64,000 bases of DNA. It comes from Acanthochromis polyacanthus (taxonomy: Eukaryota > Chordata > Actinopteri > Pomacentridae). This document shows, one piece after another, positions 32,238-46,402 of the stretch (position 1 is the stretch's first letter; every line of letters begins with the position of its first letter). The stretch is from the NCBI RefSeq assembly GCF_021347895.1, contig NC_067120.1:23235361-23299360 (forward strand). The letters are read 5' to 3'. The translations under genes were made by a program, and so were the position numbers. The notes below the pieces were generated by a model. The model was not told the origin of the DNA, did not search any database, and saw only the letters and a list, made by a program, of their open reading frames with translations.

Positions 32238-34851
32238 AAATTCACTTTCTGAGAAACCAAAAAGAGACAAGGCCATGTCATTAAAAGTGTACAACAATCA
32301 GCCAATAAAAACTCTGGGAGGTTGTAGCCTGAAAGTGACAGCTAAAGGAAAACAGCACAACCTGATGTTCACAATAGTACCAAGTGGACATGAGTCAATC
32401 CTGGGAGACAAGGCATCTGAAGACCTTGGATTAGTGAAATGAATCTATCAAATCAACAGTGACAATGTCAAAATGGACAATTCAAACAAAGGACTGTCAC
32501 AAAATGAAGGTAGCACAAGTATAGTAAATAAATACACTTCTGTCTTTAAAGGACACGGTACGCTGCCTTACACTTACAAAATACAGCTCAAGGAAGATGC
32601 TAAACCTGTAGTGCATGCCCCAAGAAGAGTACCAGCACCTCTCAAAGCTGGATTAAAAAAATAACTAAACAGAATGACACAGATGGGAGTCACTGAGAGA
32701 GTAGAAGAGCCCACAGACTGGGTTAATTCCATCACGTGTTAAAAAGAGAAATTCCCCTGAGTTGCGTGTCTGCCTAGATCTTAAAGATCTGAAAGGTTTG
32801 GAAGGAACACGTGTTTATATTGATGACTTAGTAGTCTGGGGTAACACAAAACAACAACATGATGAGAGACTCGAGAAGCTGTTACAAAGAGTGAAAAAGT
32901 ATGGACTAAAACTAAAAAGAGAGAAATGTCTGTTTGGAGTTACAGAATTGACGTTCCTGGGAGACAAGGTCACAGCAAATGGAGTGGTCCCAGACAAAAC
33001 CAAAGTGCAAGCCATACTGGACATGCCAGCTCCAACTGATAAAAAAGGAGTTCTGCGAGCAATGGGGATGATAAACTTTCTGGGCAAGTTCATTCCTAAC
33101 CTCTCCTCAAAGACAAAGTGTCTAAGAGAGCTGCTGCATCACAATGTAGCTTTCAAGTGGACTACAAAACATGAAAAAGAATGGAAAGAACTAAAGAGAA
33201 CTGTGACAGCTGAGCCAGTCCTTACCTACTTTGATCCAACAAAACCAACCAAAATCTCCACCGATGCATCAAAAGGCGGGCTAGGTGCCGTACTGCTACA
33301 AATGAACAAAGGAACATGGCAACCTGTAGCCTATGCATCGAAGTCAATGAGAGAAACTGAGAAATGCTATGCGCAGATTGAAAAGGAGTCACTGGGCCTA
33401 GTGTTTGGGTGTGGTACGTTTCACACTTATGCTTATGGACTGCCCACATTCACAGCAGAGACTGATCATAAACCACTTATTTCAATTTGAAAAAAGAATC
33501 TCAACGACATGTCGCCCAGAATCCAACGCATGATGATGACATCGCAGCGCTATGATTTTGATCTGATTTACACGCCTTGAAAATACATAGTGCTTGCTGA
33601 CACACTTTCTCGAGCACCAGTGCCTGACAGTGAGACTGAGTGCATCACAACAGAAGAGGCTGAGGCTCACATCAGCATGATCACAGCCTCACTGCCTGCA
33701 ACAGACGCTATGCTGCAACAGATCATCAAAGAGACAGCAATGGACCCTGTACTGAACAAAGTAACACAATGTATGAACTATGGCTGGACAAAAGGAATCT
33801 GCCCACAGTTTTTCCCTGTGCGGGCAGAGTTATGTATGTCCAACGGCATCCTGCTGAGAAAGGACAGGATTGTTATTCCACAAACTATGCACAAAGATAT
33901 GCTTCAACGCCTTCATGAAGGACACCTGGGAGTAGAGAAATGTAAGAGAAGAGCACGAGAAGCCATCTACTGGCCAGGCATTAACAAGGACATAGAGGAA
34001 ATGATTCAAAAATGCCAAGTTTGCCAAAAACATCACTACAAACAAGTCAAAGAGCCAATGCTGGCAGCTGACCTTCCTTCAGCACCCTGGCAAAAGGTGG
34101 GCACAGATTTATTTCAGTTGCATGGCAAAGACTATCTTCTTGTCATAGACTATTACTCTAACTATCCTGAGATTGTCCAACTCTCCAGCACCACTGCACA
34201 GTCTGTTATTGTGCACATGAAAGGATTCTTTGCGAGACATGGAATCCCACAGTGTGTCGTGAGTGACAATGGCCCACAATATGTTTGTGGAGAGTTTAAG
34301 GAGTTTGCAAGGCAATATGCATTCAAGCACATTACATCAAGCCCTTTGTACCCACAAGCAAATGGTCAGGCTGAAAAAGGAGTACAAATCGTCAAGAGAC
34401 TGCTGAAGAAAGCCAAAGATGGTAAGACTGACCCTTACCTTGCTTTACTAAGTTACAGAGCTGCACCTCTGGAGTGTGGAGCATCACCTGCTCAGCTACT
34501 CATGTGTCATAAACTCCGCACCACACTTCCACAAGTACAACAAGGACGTAACAACAACATCTGGATGGACAACAAAAAGAGGCTCAAACCCAAACAGAAA
34601 ATGACGTATGACAGAGCTACAAAACATCTGGAACCTCTTTGTGAAAAGGACACTGTAAGGATCGAAGGACCTGATTGCTGGGACAGAAAAGCAACTGTAC
34701 TCAGTGAAGTTGGACCTAGATCTTACATTGTGGAAACCGAGGATGGACAAAAAGTGAGGAGAAACAGAAGGAGTCTGTTAAAGACTCAAGAGGATACTGA
34801 AAAACATTCTGCTGAGGCTGAACCTGAAAAACAAAATGATACACCAGTTTA
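32238..34851 (+). pseudogene. Gypsy pol relic (internally deleted)
   Basis: About 32243-32440 encodes the end of a protease-type domain (ESILGDKASEDLGLV), and to 32664 the start of reverse transcriptase. Stops follow, then frame resumes at about 32760 with LRVCLDLKDL joined directly to GLEGTRVYIDDLVVWG: roughly 110 RT residues between these motifs are missing. RNase H text runs to a TGA at 33488, and a second TGA interrupts just before 33590. The integrase (33590-34849) is well kept, with an HHCC finger and D (VGTDLFQL), D (VSDNGPQY), E (ANGQAEKG). The stop at 34850-34852 is created by the next insertion; the tail resumes at 36353. No LTRs seen. Confidence 0.88.
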
Positions 34852-35009
34852 GGGTGACCATACATCCTCTTTTGCCCAGACATGTCCTCTTTTGAGAGGC
34901 TGTCCGGCCTGTCTGGCCGGCGTTTATAAAGTCCTTCAAATGTCCTGGTTTTTGATCTTGCCTAGCTTGAGCGCGTCACAGACCAGTGTATTTATCATTG
35001 GTTGTTGCT

Positions 35010-35345
35010 AGAGGTACGGACCCGTACCCGTAGCCTGTGGACTACGGATACGGCACTTGCCATTTGCCAATCAGATACGCGAGATCTGGTCATGTGACTC
35101 CCGGTAGACGCTAGCGGTACGGACCCGTAGCATCGGTACGACAGGTACGGACCCTAAACCTGACCCTAACACTAACCCTAACCTTAACCTTAACCTTTGC
35201 TTACCTTTCAACAGTTTGCAGTGGTTAGCAGCTTCTTGACTCGCGAGACTCGCGTACGGGTCCGTATCTGTCTGGCAAATGGAAAGTGCCGTACCCGTAG
35301 CCTGTGGGCTACGGATACGGGTCCGTATCCGTAGACACTACCTTT
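35010..35345. repeat. Inverted repeat with telomere-like core
   Basis: GTACGGACCCGTACCCGTAG on the left pairs with its complement on the right over several tens of bases. Between the arms is a degenerate run of accctaac/accttaac units (about 35152-35200). It looks like a MITE nested in the larger element. Confidence 0.6.
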
Positions 35346-35835
35346 ATCATTCACGTTGAATGGTTCCTTTGGAAACACGCTCTGAGAGGCGAAGTTTGAG
35401 GCGAAAAAAGTACCCCTGTTCCCCGGGTCGTGTCAAATGGGAGACAGAATGTACAGTTTGCAAAGCTGGGACTTATGTCTCTGTAGCTAATAAGAAAAGG
35501 AAAAAGAAGGAAAAAAAGGACTGTTGACTTGAGGCAGTATTTCTATATTTTTTTCATTTGCCATTAGACACATTATTTTGAAGAATGGGCTAACTGAACA
35601 TTGAAGAATAGGCTACCTCTCTTTTTTCTTTTTGTTTAATATTTTGAGGCATTATTTCTATTTTTACATAATTGATAATTGGGAGGTTATTTTGAAGAAT
35701 GGTACTCTACCTCACTTTTCCTAACTAAGGTGTAAGTGTCAGACTTAAGAGAGATGATTATTTCTTATTCTGTTAACCACGCCCGACGAGTACGTCGGCA
35801 GGGTTATTGCATTCGGTGCGGTATCTGCCTGGGTA

Positions 35836-35920
35836 AGTATGTATGTATGTATGTATGTATGTATGTATGTATGTATGTATGTATGTATGTATGTGTGTAT
35901 GTATGTATGTATGTGGCTAT
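35836..35920. repeat. (GTAT)n microsatellite
   Basis: About twenty four-base units with one interruption. Confidence 0.95.
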
Positions 35921-36348
35921 GTCCGGTCCGATATCTCTGCAACCGCTGAAGTCAGGATAATCAAATTTGACACTAAAGATCAGTCTAAGGTCCCCTGCTC
36001 AGTTGTGGAGTTACAGGTCAGCAGATCAAGTAGGGAGGGAGATACGTACGATGATCAAAATTGATACATATTGCATCAGTTGTATAGGGAGGACAGGGTT
36101 TTCGCCAGCAGAGGGCGTGGTTCTGCCCTCTACTGAGGGCTCATCCAGTTAAACATCTGAATACATGTGTTCCTACACAACTTGAGTCAATAACTATTAA
36201 AGACTAGAGCATGCCGTATTTGTATGTGACTGATTATATTGTTTAGGAGAATTGCTTTAAATTAATAAATATATTAATTAATTAATAAATTTTTCGCGCG
36301 CGAGCTGGAACTGTGTCCTCTTTTCAGAGAAACAGAATATGGTCACCC

Positions 36349-36460
36349 TATACCAGTTGCACACCAAACGGAACCTCAGGCAACCTCTCAAATGACTGAA
36401 CCTGTCAGAAAGTCTGCAAGAGTTAGAAAGCCACCTGACAGACTTATTGAAAATGTTTAA
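36349..36460 (+). pseudogene. C-terminal end of the Gypsy polyprotein
   Basis: Beyond the inserted element the frame reads HQTEPQATSQMTEPVRKSAR and ends PPDRLIENV-stop, the basic Arg-Lys-Pro-Pro tail typical after the integrase of this Gypsy type. Confidence 0.7.
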
Positions 36461-36540
36461 TGTTTGTTAGCTAAAAGTAAGGTACCTTGTTATTTGTTAC
36501 ACATTTTGGTAATAGGTACGTGAATTTTGCACTTGTTTGT

Positions 36541-36710
36541 TTAACCCTTTACGCTTCAGTGCGTCGTAATTTGCATAGGAATTTCAAGAATGTCCGACGG
36601 CTGCAAACCCGATTATATAAACACTATACGCCGATGGAAAGCTTAGATTCTCATGAATCCGCTGGTATAAACCACTTTCAGATGTGATTACCACAGCGGG
36701 TGAGAAAAAC
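36541..36710. mobile_element. Possible piggyBac-like end with a segment shared with 48 kb
   Basis: TTAACCCTTTACGC at 36541 has the TTAA target plus CCCTTT start of piggyBac termini. The next ~140 bp (to about 36702) match the interior of both MITEs at 47858-49119. No second terminus was found. Confidence 0.4.
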
Positions 36711-39700
36711 ACATTTGTCCGACAAAAACAAATATTCATCCATCCGTTCTCTATACACGGCTTCAATGCACACAACGCGACTCACATTTCCGGGTTCATT
36801 ATTACACACAGAAAAAAAGATTCCACAAAAAATGGCCATAATCCAACCTTTTACATTTAGTGCATCTGTTAGTGCATCAGCCTTTTACATCCAGACAACA
36901 CAAGCCAGTAAACTATTTTGTCCAAAACATGTCCTGAAGTCGGTATAAAATCCATGAATCGGTCGTTTTCAAGGAAATGCACCTCGCGATGTGCGTCCAA
37001 TATTCCCTGTATTTTTCGTCATTTTTTAAATTTAAAAATAGAATATTAGCGATTTTTTTGTACTGAAAACGGCTGGAATTGACTGAAGTCCCAGTGTATG
37101 TCACTTCTGGAGACATGCAAAATTAGGGCTGCAGCTTATCATAATTTTAATTCTCAATCAAATTTTCTGATTTGTTTCTTTATTTTCAGTGGCCTTGAAG
37201 GAATAAAAAAAAAAGAACATTTGTTACTAAAGTTTCCCTGAGACCAAGGTGCTGCCTTCAAATGTCAGTTCGGAATGAATACTTTCCAGATGTTCAGTTC
37301 TCTGTTGCAAAGTGCTGAGAAAATCAGTGAATGTTCACATCTGAGAAGCTTAGTCCTGTGGAGTCTGGGCACTTTTTCCTAAGAAAAATGACCATTACCG
37401 AAACATTAAATATAATAAATCTGTTTATACAAACTGCATAAATAGTCAAAAGAATGCAAGTTCAGGTGCCTGCACTTAGTAATTTTCTTAGAAGTTATAA
37501 CTTCCGTGAAATGAATGCTCACAAATGAAACTGTGAAGTTACAAATAAAAAAGGAAAACTGAGCTGTAAAAAATGAGAAGATGTTAAAGGGAAAGGATCG
37601 TTGTTGGAAAAGAAGTTGCTTGAGCTATGAAAGTAATAGGATCCAACTGGTCAAAAATAAGACAAGAATTGTGTTTGTAGTTTTTTTTTCTTCCAATTTT
37701 ATGTTTTAAAGTTTTATTGGCAATGTGTATCTTTTTTTTGATAACTTGTAGTGAGGCCTCCTATTGTTCCAATTCCAAACTTTTTCTTCAAAATGTACAT
37801 TATTATAAATATAAATTTCATTCTCATTAACGTTTTAAAAGAACCTTTATTTCATCCTAAAATGAACATTTTGAAAATTCTTTGTATATGAAAGAGCTCC
37901 AAAGTCCACATTAGGAGGGAAGGATGGCAGCAGCAGCATCTGCCATGTTAAAGAGTTATTCTTAGATTAAAGTTCTATTTTCCCTCATCTCATTGTTTAG
38001 TTTCAATTTTCACCGTTCATTGGTTAGGATTGGGTACCAAAAGTGTGCGGTTAGTTTTAGGAAAACAGCAGAGTTTGGGAAAAATAAGACCCTTTCATAA
38101 CATGTTTAAAGCTACTCTTCTATTCTCTGAATATTGTCCTGTCCTGAATGTACGTTTCCGTCAATTGTGCAGCTGCATAAGGTGGCACTAGTCTTGCTAA
38201 ACCAGGCTATTCTGTGGAAAAAATAATAATAAAAAATTCACCCATCTCTATTTCGAAGGAACACTGCATCCTTCACTTAGCTACACCCACAATGCCTATG
38301 ATTGGTTTCAAGAAATTCTACCAAACCAGAGCATTTTTCACCTCACAGCAGTATGATAGTGTGATGCTGCCATACCAATTTGTATGCTTGTTGATGACAG
38401 TTGTGATTAGAATGAATAATCCACTGAAAGAAAATGCATAGGTGTACTTTAATGTGCAATCTAAATGCTCTGCAAAACTTTACATTTTTACTGCAGGATG
38501 CTCCTGCTCACATGTTGTTGCTGTTGTTGTTTTCCATAGTGAAGTGGATTTTGAAAATGTTAACACGCAGATACTGGAAGGAGAGGAGGAAGCTGCCTGA
38601 TATGAGCGGTCAATGGCAAGCTTATACTTTCATCCAATACATCCAACGATTCAGAGTGCAGTGGCATTATTCAGGCTCACCACCAATCCGTTCCAGTGGT
38701 CACTCAATGGTATTGCAACAGAAGAAATCCATTTACAGGCCCGTAGACCACCACTTTCAAAGAGACTGTATAAAACTATCGACAGGACAGCTCTACATGC
38801 ACAGAGAGGTTTCTTTTCTTTACCCTCTCTGTCATTTATGAATTCTTGATTCATGGATATTTTATACTTGAAAAATGATCCCAGTCAATTTTATTCTGGT
38901 GATGTTAAGTCTAAAGTCGTGAATATGTTTTTTTTTTACATCTTTAAATGTGGAATCCCCAGTTGTCCTTAATACAATGATGATGAACACATGGACAAAA
39001 AGCACACAAGTAGTCAGCTAGCAATTATGGTACTAAGATGTACATCTGGACAACATTTGTTTTGTTTGTACCTGAACTGATCACATGTGCACTCTTCTCT
39101 GTCTGCCAGTGAGCTGCTTGGATAGAGTCTGCTGTGGCAGATGCACATGATTGGCTATAAGTCAGTGCATCTGTTAGTGCATCAGAGTCTGTGTGTTGTA
39201 ATTTTGGTCATCAGCTCAAATCTACAGGGGTCCATGTGGGCCCTTCTGTCAGCATGTAGCCCAAAACTTTACTGACTAATATACTATTTGAACTTTTCAA
39301 ATCTTGAGATATCGGCTGTAAAAATGTTCCATTATAGTTATTTTATGTCCACGAATGATGAAACAAACTCAACTCTCAACATTTCCCATCAAGCTACAGG
39401 GATAGTGTGTTATCATTTATGGGCACTGGCTCACCATACTGGAGACAGCTAGCAGGTGGTTTTTTTTTTTTTTTTTTTATGAAAACAACAGGAGATAACT
39501 GTTTGGAAAACCTGATTGATGCAATAATCAATGAAATGCAAAAAACATATATCAGTGTAAATGCATTCCTCAATGGTGAAGGCTCCAAAATACATGCTGG
39601 TTTATTGTTTTCTTCAAAGAAAAGTGCATAAATAATACCAATATAAATCAAAAACAGAAAAACTCAAAAACTCAGCACTCAATGAATGTAATGATTTCAG

Positions 39701-39978
39701 CATGACAGTCTTTGATGAAAAACACTTCAGAGCTTTAGCATTTTCCAGTGTTTCCATCTGAGCCATATTAGCAGGATTCCATTGTCATGGCTGCTCAGCT
39801 CTGGAATCACCACCTTCTGCTTTTTAAATTTCTGAATGCAACCGCAAACACCACATTTCATTCATTCTATTCTTTTCTCTGTACCTTTACTCGATAAATC
39901 AGAAACATTCTCTTAACATTCACCTATAATAAACACTCTGAACCAAGTACTGTCCCCGTCGTGAGGTTTGGCAGGATA
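36711..39978. other. slc23 intron, no gene recognised
   Basis: The open frames at 38434-38841 and nearby show no family signature. Text at 39690-39805 recurs with changes at 43540-43735 ('ttcagcatgacagtct' and 'ccatattagcaggattcc'), so an old dispersed repeat or local duplication is present. A T-run lies at 39460-39479. Confidence 0.4.
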
Positions 39979-40915
39979 CACTACCAGGCAAAAGTTTGGA
40001 CTCACCCCTAATTTTTCTGTGATTGGTTCATATTACCTAGATTATGAGCACAATTTAGCCATGTTTCATTTCTAATCACAGAACTATAGATAAGAACACT
40101 GAAACAAAATTGAATCATCTAGCATATACTGTTAATAAACTGCCTAAATCTGTGACTCATCAAAATAGCCTCCTTTAGCTTTGATAACTGCTTGACAAAT
40201 TCGAGGCATTCTTGCAATTAGTGACATGAGATAATCACTTGAAATTTCCTCCCATGCTTCTGCCAACATCTCATAAAGGTTTGCAGCACTTGTGGGTTGC
40301 TTGTTCTTGACGTTTCTGTCCAGTTCATCCCATGCAAGTTCGATGGGGTTAAAGTCAGGGGATTGAGCCGGCCAAGTCATAATCCTTAGCTTCCCCTCCT
40401 CTTCTTTCTTGGCCAGATACCTCTGACACAGTTTGGAGGTGTGCTTTGGATCGTTGTCTTAATGGATTAGATTTATACAGCACTTTTCAAGGCACTCAAA
40501 GGCACTCATTCACTCACACATTCTCACAGCTGCCCTGGGACAGACTGACGGAAGCGTGGCTGCCAATCCGCACCTACGGCCCCTCCGACCACCACCAACA
40601 TTAACACGCATTCATACACCAGAGTGAGAGCAGTACTAGATGCAAGGGGGGCGAAGTGTCTTGCCCAAGGACACAACAGCACATGACTAGGCGAGAGCGG
40701 GAATCGAACCGCCGACCCTTCGATCATTGGACGACCCACTCTAACACCTGAGCCATCTGTAAACAGAACTGTTTTCCATTTTTCTACAGCCCAATTTCTA
40801 TGTTCTTTAGCCCACTGAAGTCTCTTCTTTATGTTCTGCTCTCTTAGGAGTGGTTTCCTGGCAGCTTCCCTGCCTTTCAGACCAGACCAAACTCCAATTC
40901 TACCAAATCACAGTC
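39979..40915 (-). pseudogene. Tc1-like transposon relic, split by a SINE
   Basis: The end CACTACCAGGCAAAAGTTTG follows TA. The minus strand encodes MTWPAQSPDFNPIELAWDEL (with the catalytic Glu) and ends GGYFDESQI; upstream remnants (QRYLAKKEEEGKLR) lie just before the SINE, and more beyond it at 40760-40915. Same family as 55466-56460. The right terminus is missing. Confidence 0.75.
40460..40758 (-). repeat. tRNA-derived SINE inside the Tc1 relic
   Basis: On the minus strand ATGGCTCAGGTGTTAGAGTG (A box) and GGTTCGATTCC (B box) head the element, followed by GGGCAAGACACTTCGCCCCC; same general type as 19627-19873. Confidence 0.75.
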
Positions 40916-40944
40916 TCTACCATGACATATATATATAGAGTACA

Positions 40945-42510
40945 AACAGAAAACACTTCACGTGGGAGGCACAGGGAAATTAACCAGACAGGTGAAAAAC
41001 TGAACTAGAACTAAACTGAGGGCGACGGACCAGATGGCCGTGGAGAAACAAAAAATAATCTAAACTAAAACGGGGAGAGGTGACTCATGAATGTCCTAGG
41101 TTGGGAGATGGGATAGAGGCAGAGTCCAACAGTTGGAGGGAGTGTGACAGAGTGTGGCATGCGGCAGTGAGCAGCGTGTATCAAGCGTGAAGCATGAAGC
41201 AGGGCGTGAAACATGAAACAGAGTCCAGACAGAGAATTGAATGCGACGGCGTGTGGCTTGCAGAGTCCGGAGTGCAGAGTGCCGGTGCAATGATCCAGCA
41301 CTGAGGACTGGAGAGAGCTGGGTTTTATGCCGTGCTGATTGCTCATCTCTGCCGGCTGTGCACTCAGCACAGTTGTTTGTCGTTGAGCTGATTAACCAGC
41401 GCACTGGAGAAGGAGGGGCATGACAGTAACCCCCTCAAGGTGCGCCTCCTGGCGCACATTGGATCGGTTGGGATGCCGGCGAGTGACTTCAGGACCGGCA
41501 GGAGGAGCCGCTCTGGGGGGCGGCCCAAGGGACGGGCGGGCTGGGACCGGGCGGGTGGGATGGACAATGTCGGAGGATGGTCCAGGGACGGGAAAGGCTG
41601 GAGTCGAACCGCTCCGGAGGACGACCCGGGGGCTGGACTGGTCGGGGCTGGACAAGCTGAAGGGATTGCTCTGGAGGATGGCCTGAGGGCTGGACAGGCC
41701 AGGGCTGGACCGGCTGGAGTCGGACAGGCTGAATGGACCACTCCGGAGGACAGCCCGGGTGCAGGATAGGCTGGGGCTGGACGGGGAACTGATAGCCAGG
41801 CCGACAGCGGTCCTCTGGCGGCCGGACTGGGAACCGGCAGCTAGCCTGACGAGATCCCTCTGGGGGCCGGGCTGGGAACCGGCAGCTGGCCCGACTGGAA
41901 TCCTCTGGAGGTCGAGCCGGGAACTGGCAACGGGCCCGACGGGGATCTTCTGGAGGCCGGACCAGGAACCGTCAATGGGCCCGATGGGGCCCCTCTGGGG
42001 GCCAGACTGGGAACCGGCAGCTGGCCTGACGGGAACCCTCCGGGGGCTGGACTGGGAACCAGCAGCTGGATCGACGGGGCCCCTCTGGGGGCCGGACTGG
42101 GAACCAGCGACGATGGGACCCCTCCGGGGGTTGGGCCGGTGGCCGGACTGGAAACCGGCGATGGTGGGATTCCTCCGGGGGTCGGGCCGGTGGCCGGTCA
42201 GGGGACCGGTGACAGTGTGACCCCTCCGGGGGTGACCCCCGACCCGGAGGTCCCTCCAAGAATCAAGCTGGAGCTGGTGGCCTCTCCGGGGAAGGAGCTG
42301 GAACCGGGGACGAGCCGGAACCGGCGGCCCCTCCGGGGGCGGAGCTGGAACCGGTTGCCCCTCCGGGGGCAGGAGTGACACTGAAGGCACTTGCAGAGTC
42401 CGGCTTGCAGAGTCCGGAGTGCAGAGTGCAGGTGCAATGATCCAGCACTGAGGACTGGAGAGAGCTGGGTTTTATGCCGTGTTGATCACTCATTTCTGCT
42501 GCCAGTATAG
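40945..42510 (-). mobile_element. Internally deleted Gypsy-type element
   Basis: On the minus strand a purine-rich GGGGG and then TGTCATGCCC at 41425 mark the start of a 3' LTR, which continues to about 40945 where it is lost. A ~120-bp piece of the same LTR (cagtcctcagtgctggatca region) reappears at 42385-42510, in the same orientation, on the other side of a ~0.95-kb interior. Another LTR start lies at 43064-43105. No pol domain is present. Confidence 0.6.
41426..42384 (-). pseudogene. Proline-rich repeat ORF of the Gypsy-type element
   Basis: The minus strand is open for about 330 codons made of imperfect repeats such as AAGSQSGPQRGP and PVRPAAGSQSGPQ, from a DNA minisatellite with units near 60 bp. 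The repeat style recurs at 52804-53400. The start codon lies in or near the broken 5' LTR. No enzyme motif. It may be the low-complexity part of gag or a 3' accessory frame. Confidence 0.5.
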
Positions 42511-42777
42511 TTACATCACCATTCTGTACAAACTGCAACAAGAAGCCAACAGCTCAGTCTTGACCTTGGAAACAGTAGTTGTAAGTGTGAGCATATTCCA
42601 GTGCTTCCAATCACATCTCATGGGAGTTTTGTTTTTGGTAAAATACAGTTGTCTGAAATCATGAGTAATGCATCAGAGGTATGAGAGGACTACTGTTTTG
42701 GTTTCTTTTTCTACATTTTATATCAGAGACATTACATCTACGCTCGGGCGTGCGCTGCACGCTCGTCCCATCTGGGC

Positions 42778-42890
42778 TACCTGGTTGATCCTGCCAGTAG
42801 CATATGCTTGTCTCAAAGATTAAGCCATGCAAGTCTAAGTACACACGGCCGGTACAGTGAAACTGTGAATGGCTCATTAAATCAGTTATG
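42778..42890 (+). rRNA. 18S rRNA 5'-end fragment
   Basis: TACCTGGTTGATCCTGCCAG starts the mature eukaryotic 18S sequence, followed by GCATATGCTTGTCTCAAAGA and GGCTCATTAAATCAGTTATG. Identity stops at 42890, after about 113 nt. The preceding cgctcgggcgtgcgctgcac stretch is GC-rich like an external spacer. One change (aaactgtgaat for AAACTGCGAAT) is a CpG decay. It is a fragment, not a working gene. Confidence 0.92.
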
Positions 42891-43144
42891 CAGATAGATA
42901 AGTCTACTGTGGATATGTGGAAACAAAAAGGCATTACAATTCATTTCTAGCATTTCTGAGTCCCTCTTGGAAATCATAGCATGAAGATACTGTGACAACG
43001 TGGTGACTTTGAGGTATCCGAAGCCACGTGTGGCAAAAATGGTCCATAGTAATGTTATCTCCTTGAGCTGACTAACCAGCGCACTGGAGCAGGAGGGGCA
43101 TGACAGTAATGTTGCTGCCTAAACCTTCTAGTAATGCTTTGGTG

Positions 43145-43288
43145 GAATTTGGTGTGTACACAGTGTTCCTGTCCTCCAGCATTATCTGGTTGTGCTGTGT
43201 ACCAAAAGACAAAGTTGACTTTAGACCCATCAGACCACATCCATCTGCCTTCCTTATGGAGGTCACTGAGTCCGATCCAGGTCCATTT
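43145..43288 (-). pseudogene. C-type lectin domain exon
   Basis: After a tatgtacag acceptor the minus strand reads KWTWIGLSDLHKEGRWMWSD, then SKVNFVFWYTAQPDN and EHCVHT. WIGL, W.WSDGS, QPDN and the Cys are core CTLD signatures; QPDN would contribute to sugar/calcium binding. The expected NFG after HT is KFH, no clear donor follows, and the reading runs into a Gypsy LTR piece at 43105. It is an isolated exon in the slc23 intron, so probably a dead copy. Confidence 0.65.
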
Positions 43289-43956
43289 CTGTACATACTA
43301 GTGAGGCCTCCTATGGTTTGGTTCCAAAGTGAGCTGCAGGACTTTTGACAATCAGTGTCCATCTGCTATGTTGGACAATTACTCATTTCATTTTCACTCA
43401 TGGTTTACATTCAGTTTACCAGTTATCGCGTTCTGCTTGGTTAGGTTTAGACACCAAGACCAGTTAGTTTGTTTTAGAAAAAAAATTTGATGCTTTGTCT
43501 GAATTCCCAGAGAAACTCAGCATACAATATGTTTAATTATTTCAGCATGACAGTCTACAAACAGTAGTTTTTAACATATGTTCTGCAGTTATTTTCCTTT
43601 TAAGTAAAATATACGAAAAATATTAGAATTTCTGATTGATGACTAATACTTCAGAGCCTAAGCATTTTCCAGTATTTCCATCTAAACCATATTAGCAGGA
43701 TTCCAGAGTCATGGCTTCTCAGCTTTGGTGAGGAATGCTGTTCAACACATTGGCTTGAAAACCTGTTCTATTGGATTGACATATGGTGACTACCAAGGTA
43801 ATAACATCTGATTCACATCAATTTTTTCAAACTATTCAGTCACCCCTCGTGCTATCCTGGCAGAGAATACAACCATCAGCATAGCAATGCTTCAACATAC
43901 AGTGATCATTCACTCAGTAAAACTCACCTTCATCCTATGGGAGCAAGTGAACTAAC
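43289..43956. other. slc23 intron, old repeat
   Basis: Contains the text shared with 39690-39805; otherwise nothing recognised. Confidence 0.35.
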
Positions 43957-44106
43957 TTTTCATGAAAACTCAGTTTTATTCACGTGTTAACATAATTGCA
44001 CAAGAGTTTTCTAATCATCAATTAGCCTTTCAGCACCATTAGCTAACACAATGTAGCATTAGAAGACAGGAGTGATGGTTGCCAGAAATGGGCCTCTGTA
44101 CCCCTA

Positions 44107-45742
<1,636 letters not shown>

Positions 45743-45867
45743 TACGTAGATACTCCATTAAAAATCGGCCATTTCCCGTTAGAATAGTCATTTATAGTCA
45801 TAAAAAATGTTTTTCTTTCAAAAATAAGAACATTTCTAAGTGACCCCAAACTTTTAACGGTAGTGTA

Positions 45868-46402
45868 AAAAAGGATTCTAAAGAGCTGAGCTAACTTGAT
45901 TTGACAGTCCCTTTCCTTGTGGTTTCTTTCCAAACCGACCAAGAGAAATTGCAGCAGCAAGTAGGCGGTGGAACTGTTCTACAGTGCTGTAAAATTTTTA
46001 ACAAGCGCACACACATGCTGCAACTATTTTACACTCAGAGCCAGTACATGGCTTCAAAAAACCTATTTGCTGATTGATTTTAGGACACAAAACAGGAGGA
46101 GGAAGGAAATGTAATCTTTCCAACAAGAGAAGATGACAATTTTTTTTTTTTTCAAAAAGCACCATCCTCTTTGTGCTCTGAAGCTGCTCGACTATTAAAA
46201 ACTTGTTTTGAAGCCTGAGAAATGTCACTGGCATGGCCCCAATATCATGTGTTTACAGCAATTTAGGATGTAACACAGACATGCAAAGAATTTAATGTTT
46301 TACACATGGAATCCTTTATCCTGTGGTAAGGGATTTTTGTATTCTGTTACAGTATTTTTTCCATTTAGTTGTAGCAAATTAGTTGTAGAAATACTTCACA
46401 CT
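45868..46402. other. slc23 intron, no feature recognised
   Basis: No gene or repeat family seen. Confidence 0.4.

Larger units (their letters stand above)
34852..36348. mobile_element. TIR element (GGGTGACCATA ends) inserted in the Gypsy relic
   Basis: GGGTGACCATACATCCTCTT at 34852 and its inverted counterpart ending GGTCACCC at 36348 define the element; CCTCTTTT motifs recur just inside both ends. It has no transposase. It carries a secondary hairpin (35010-35345), a (TATG)n tract and a stretch with a 'cagcagagggcg' motif. Flanking bases are ccagttta and tataccag; the duplication is short and ambiguous. Confidence 0.7.

Noticed and set aside
38434..38841. 135-codon plus-strand ORF
   Set aside because: No recognisable motif, no splice context and no homologous frame elsewhere in the window.
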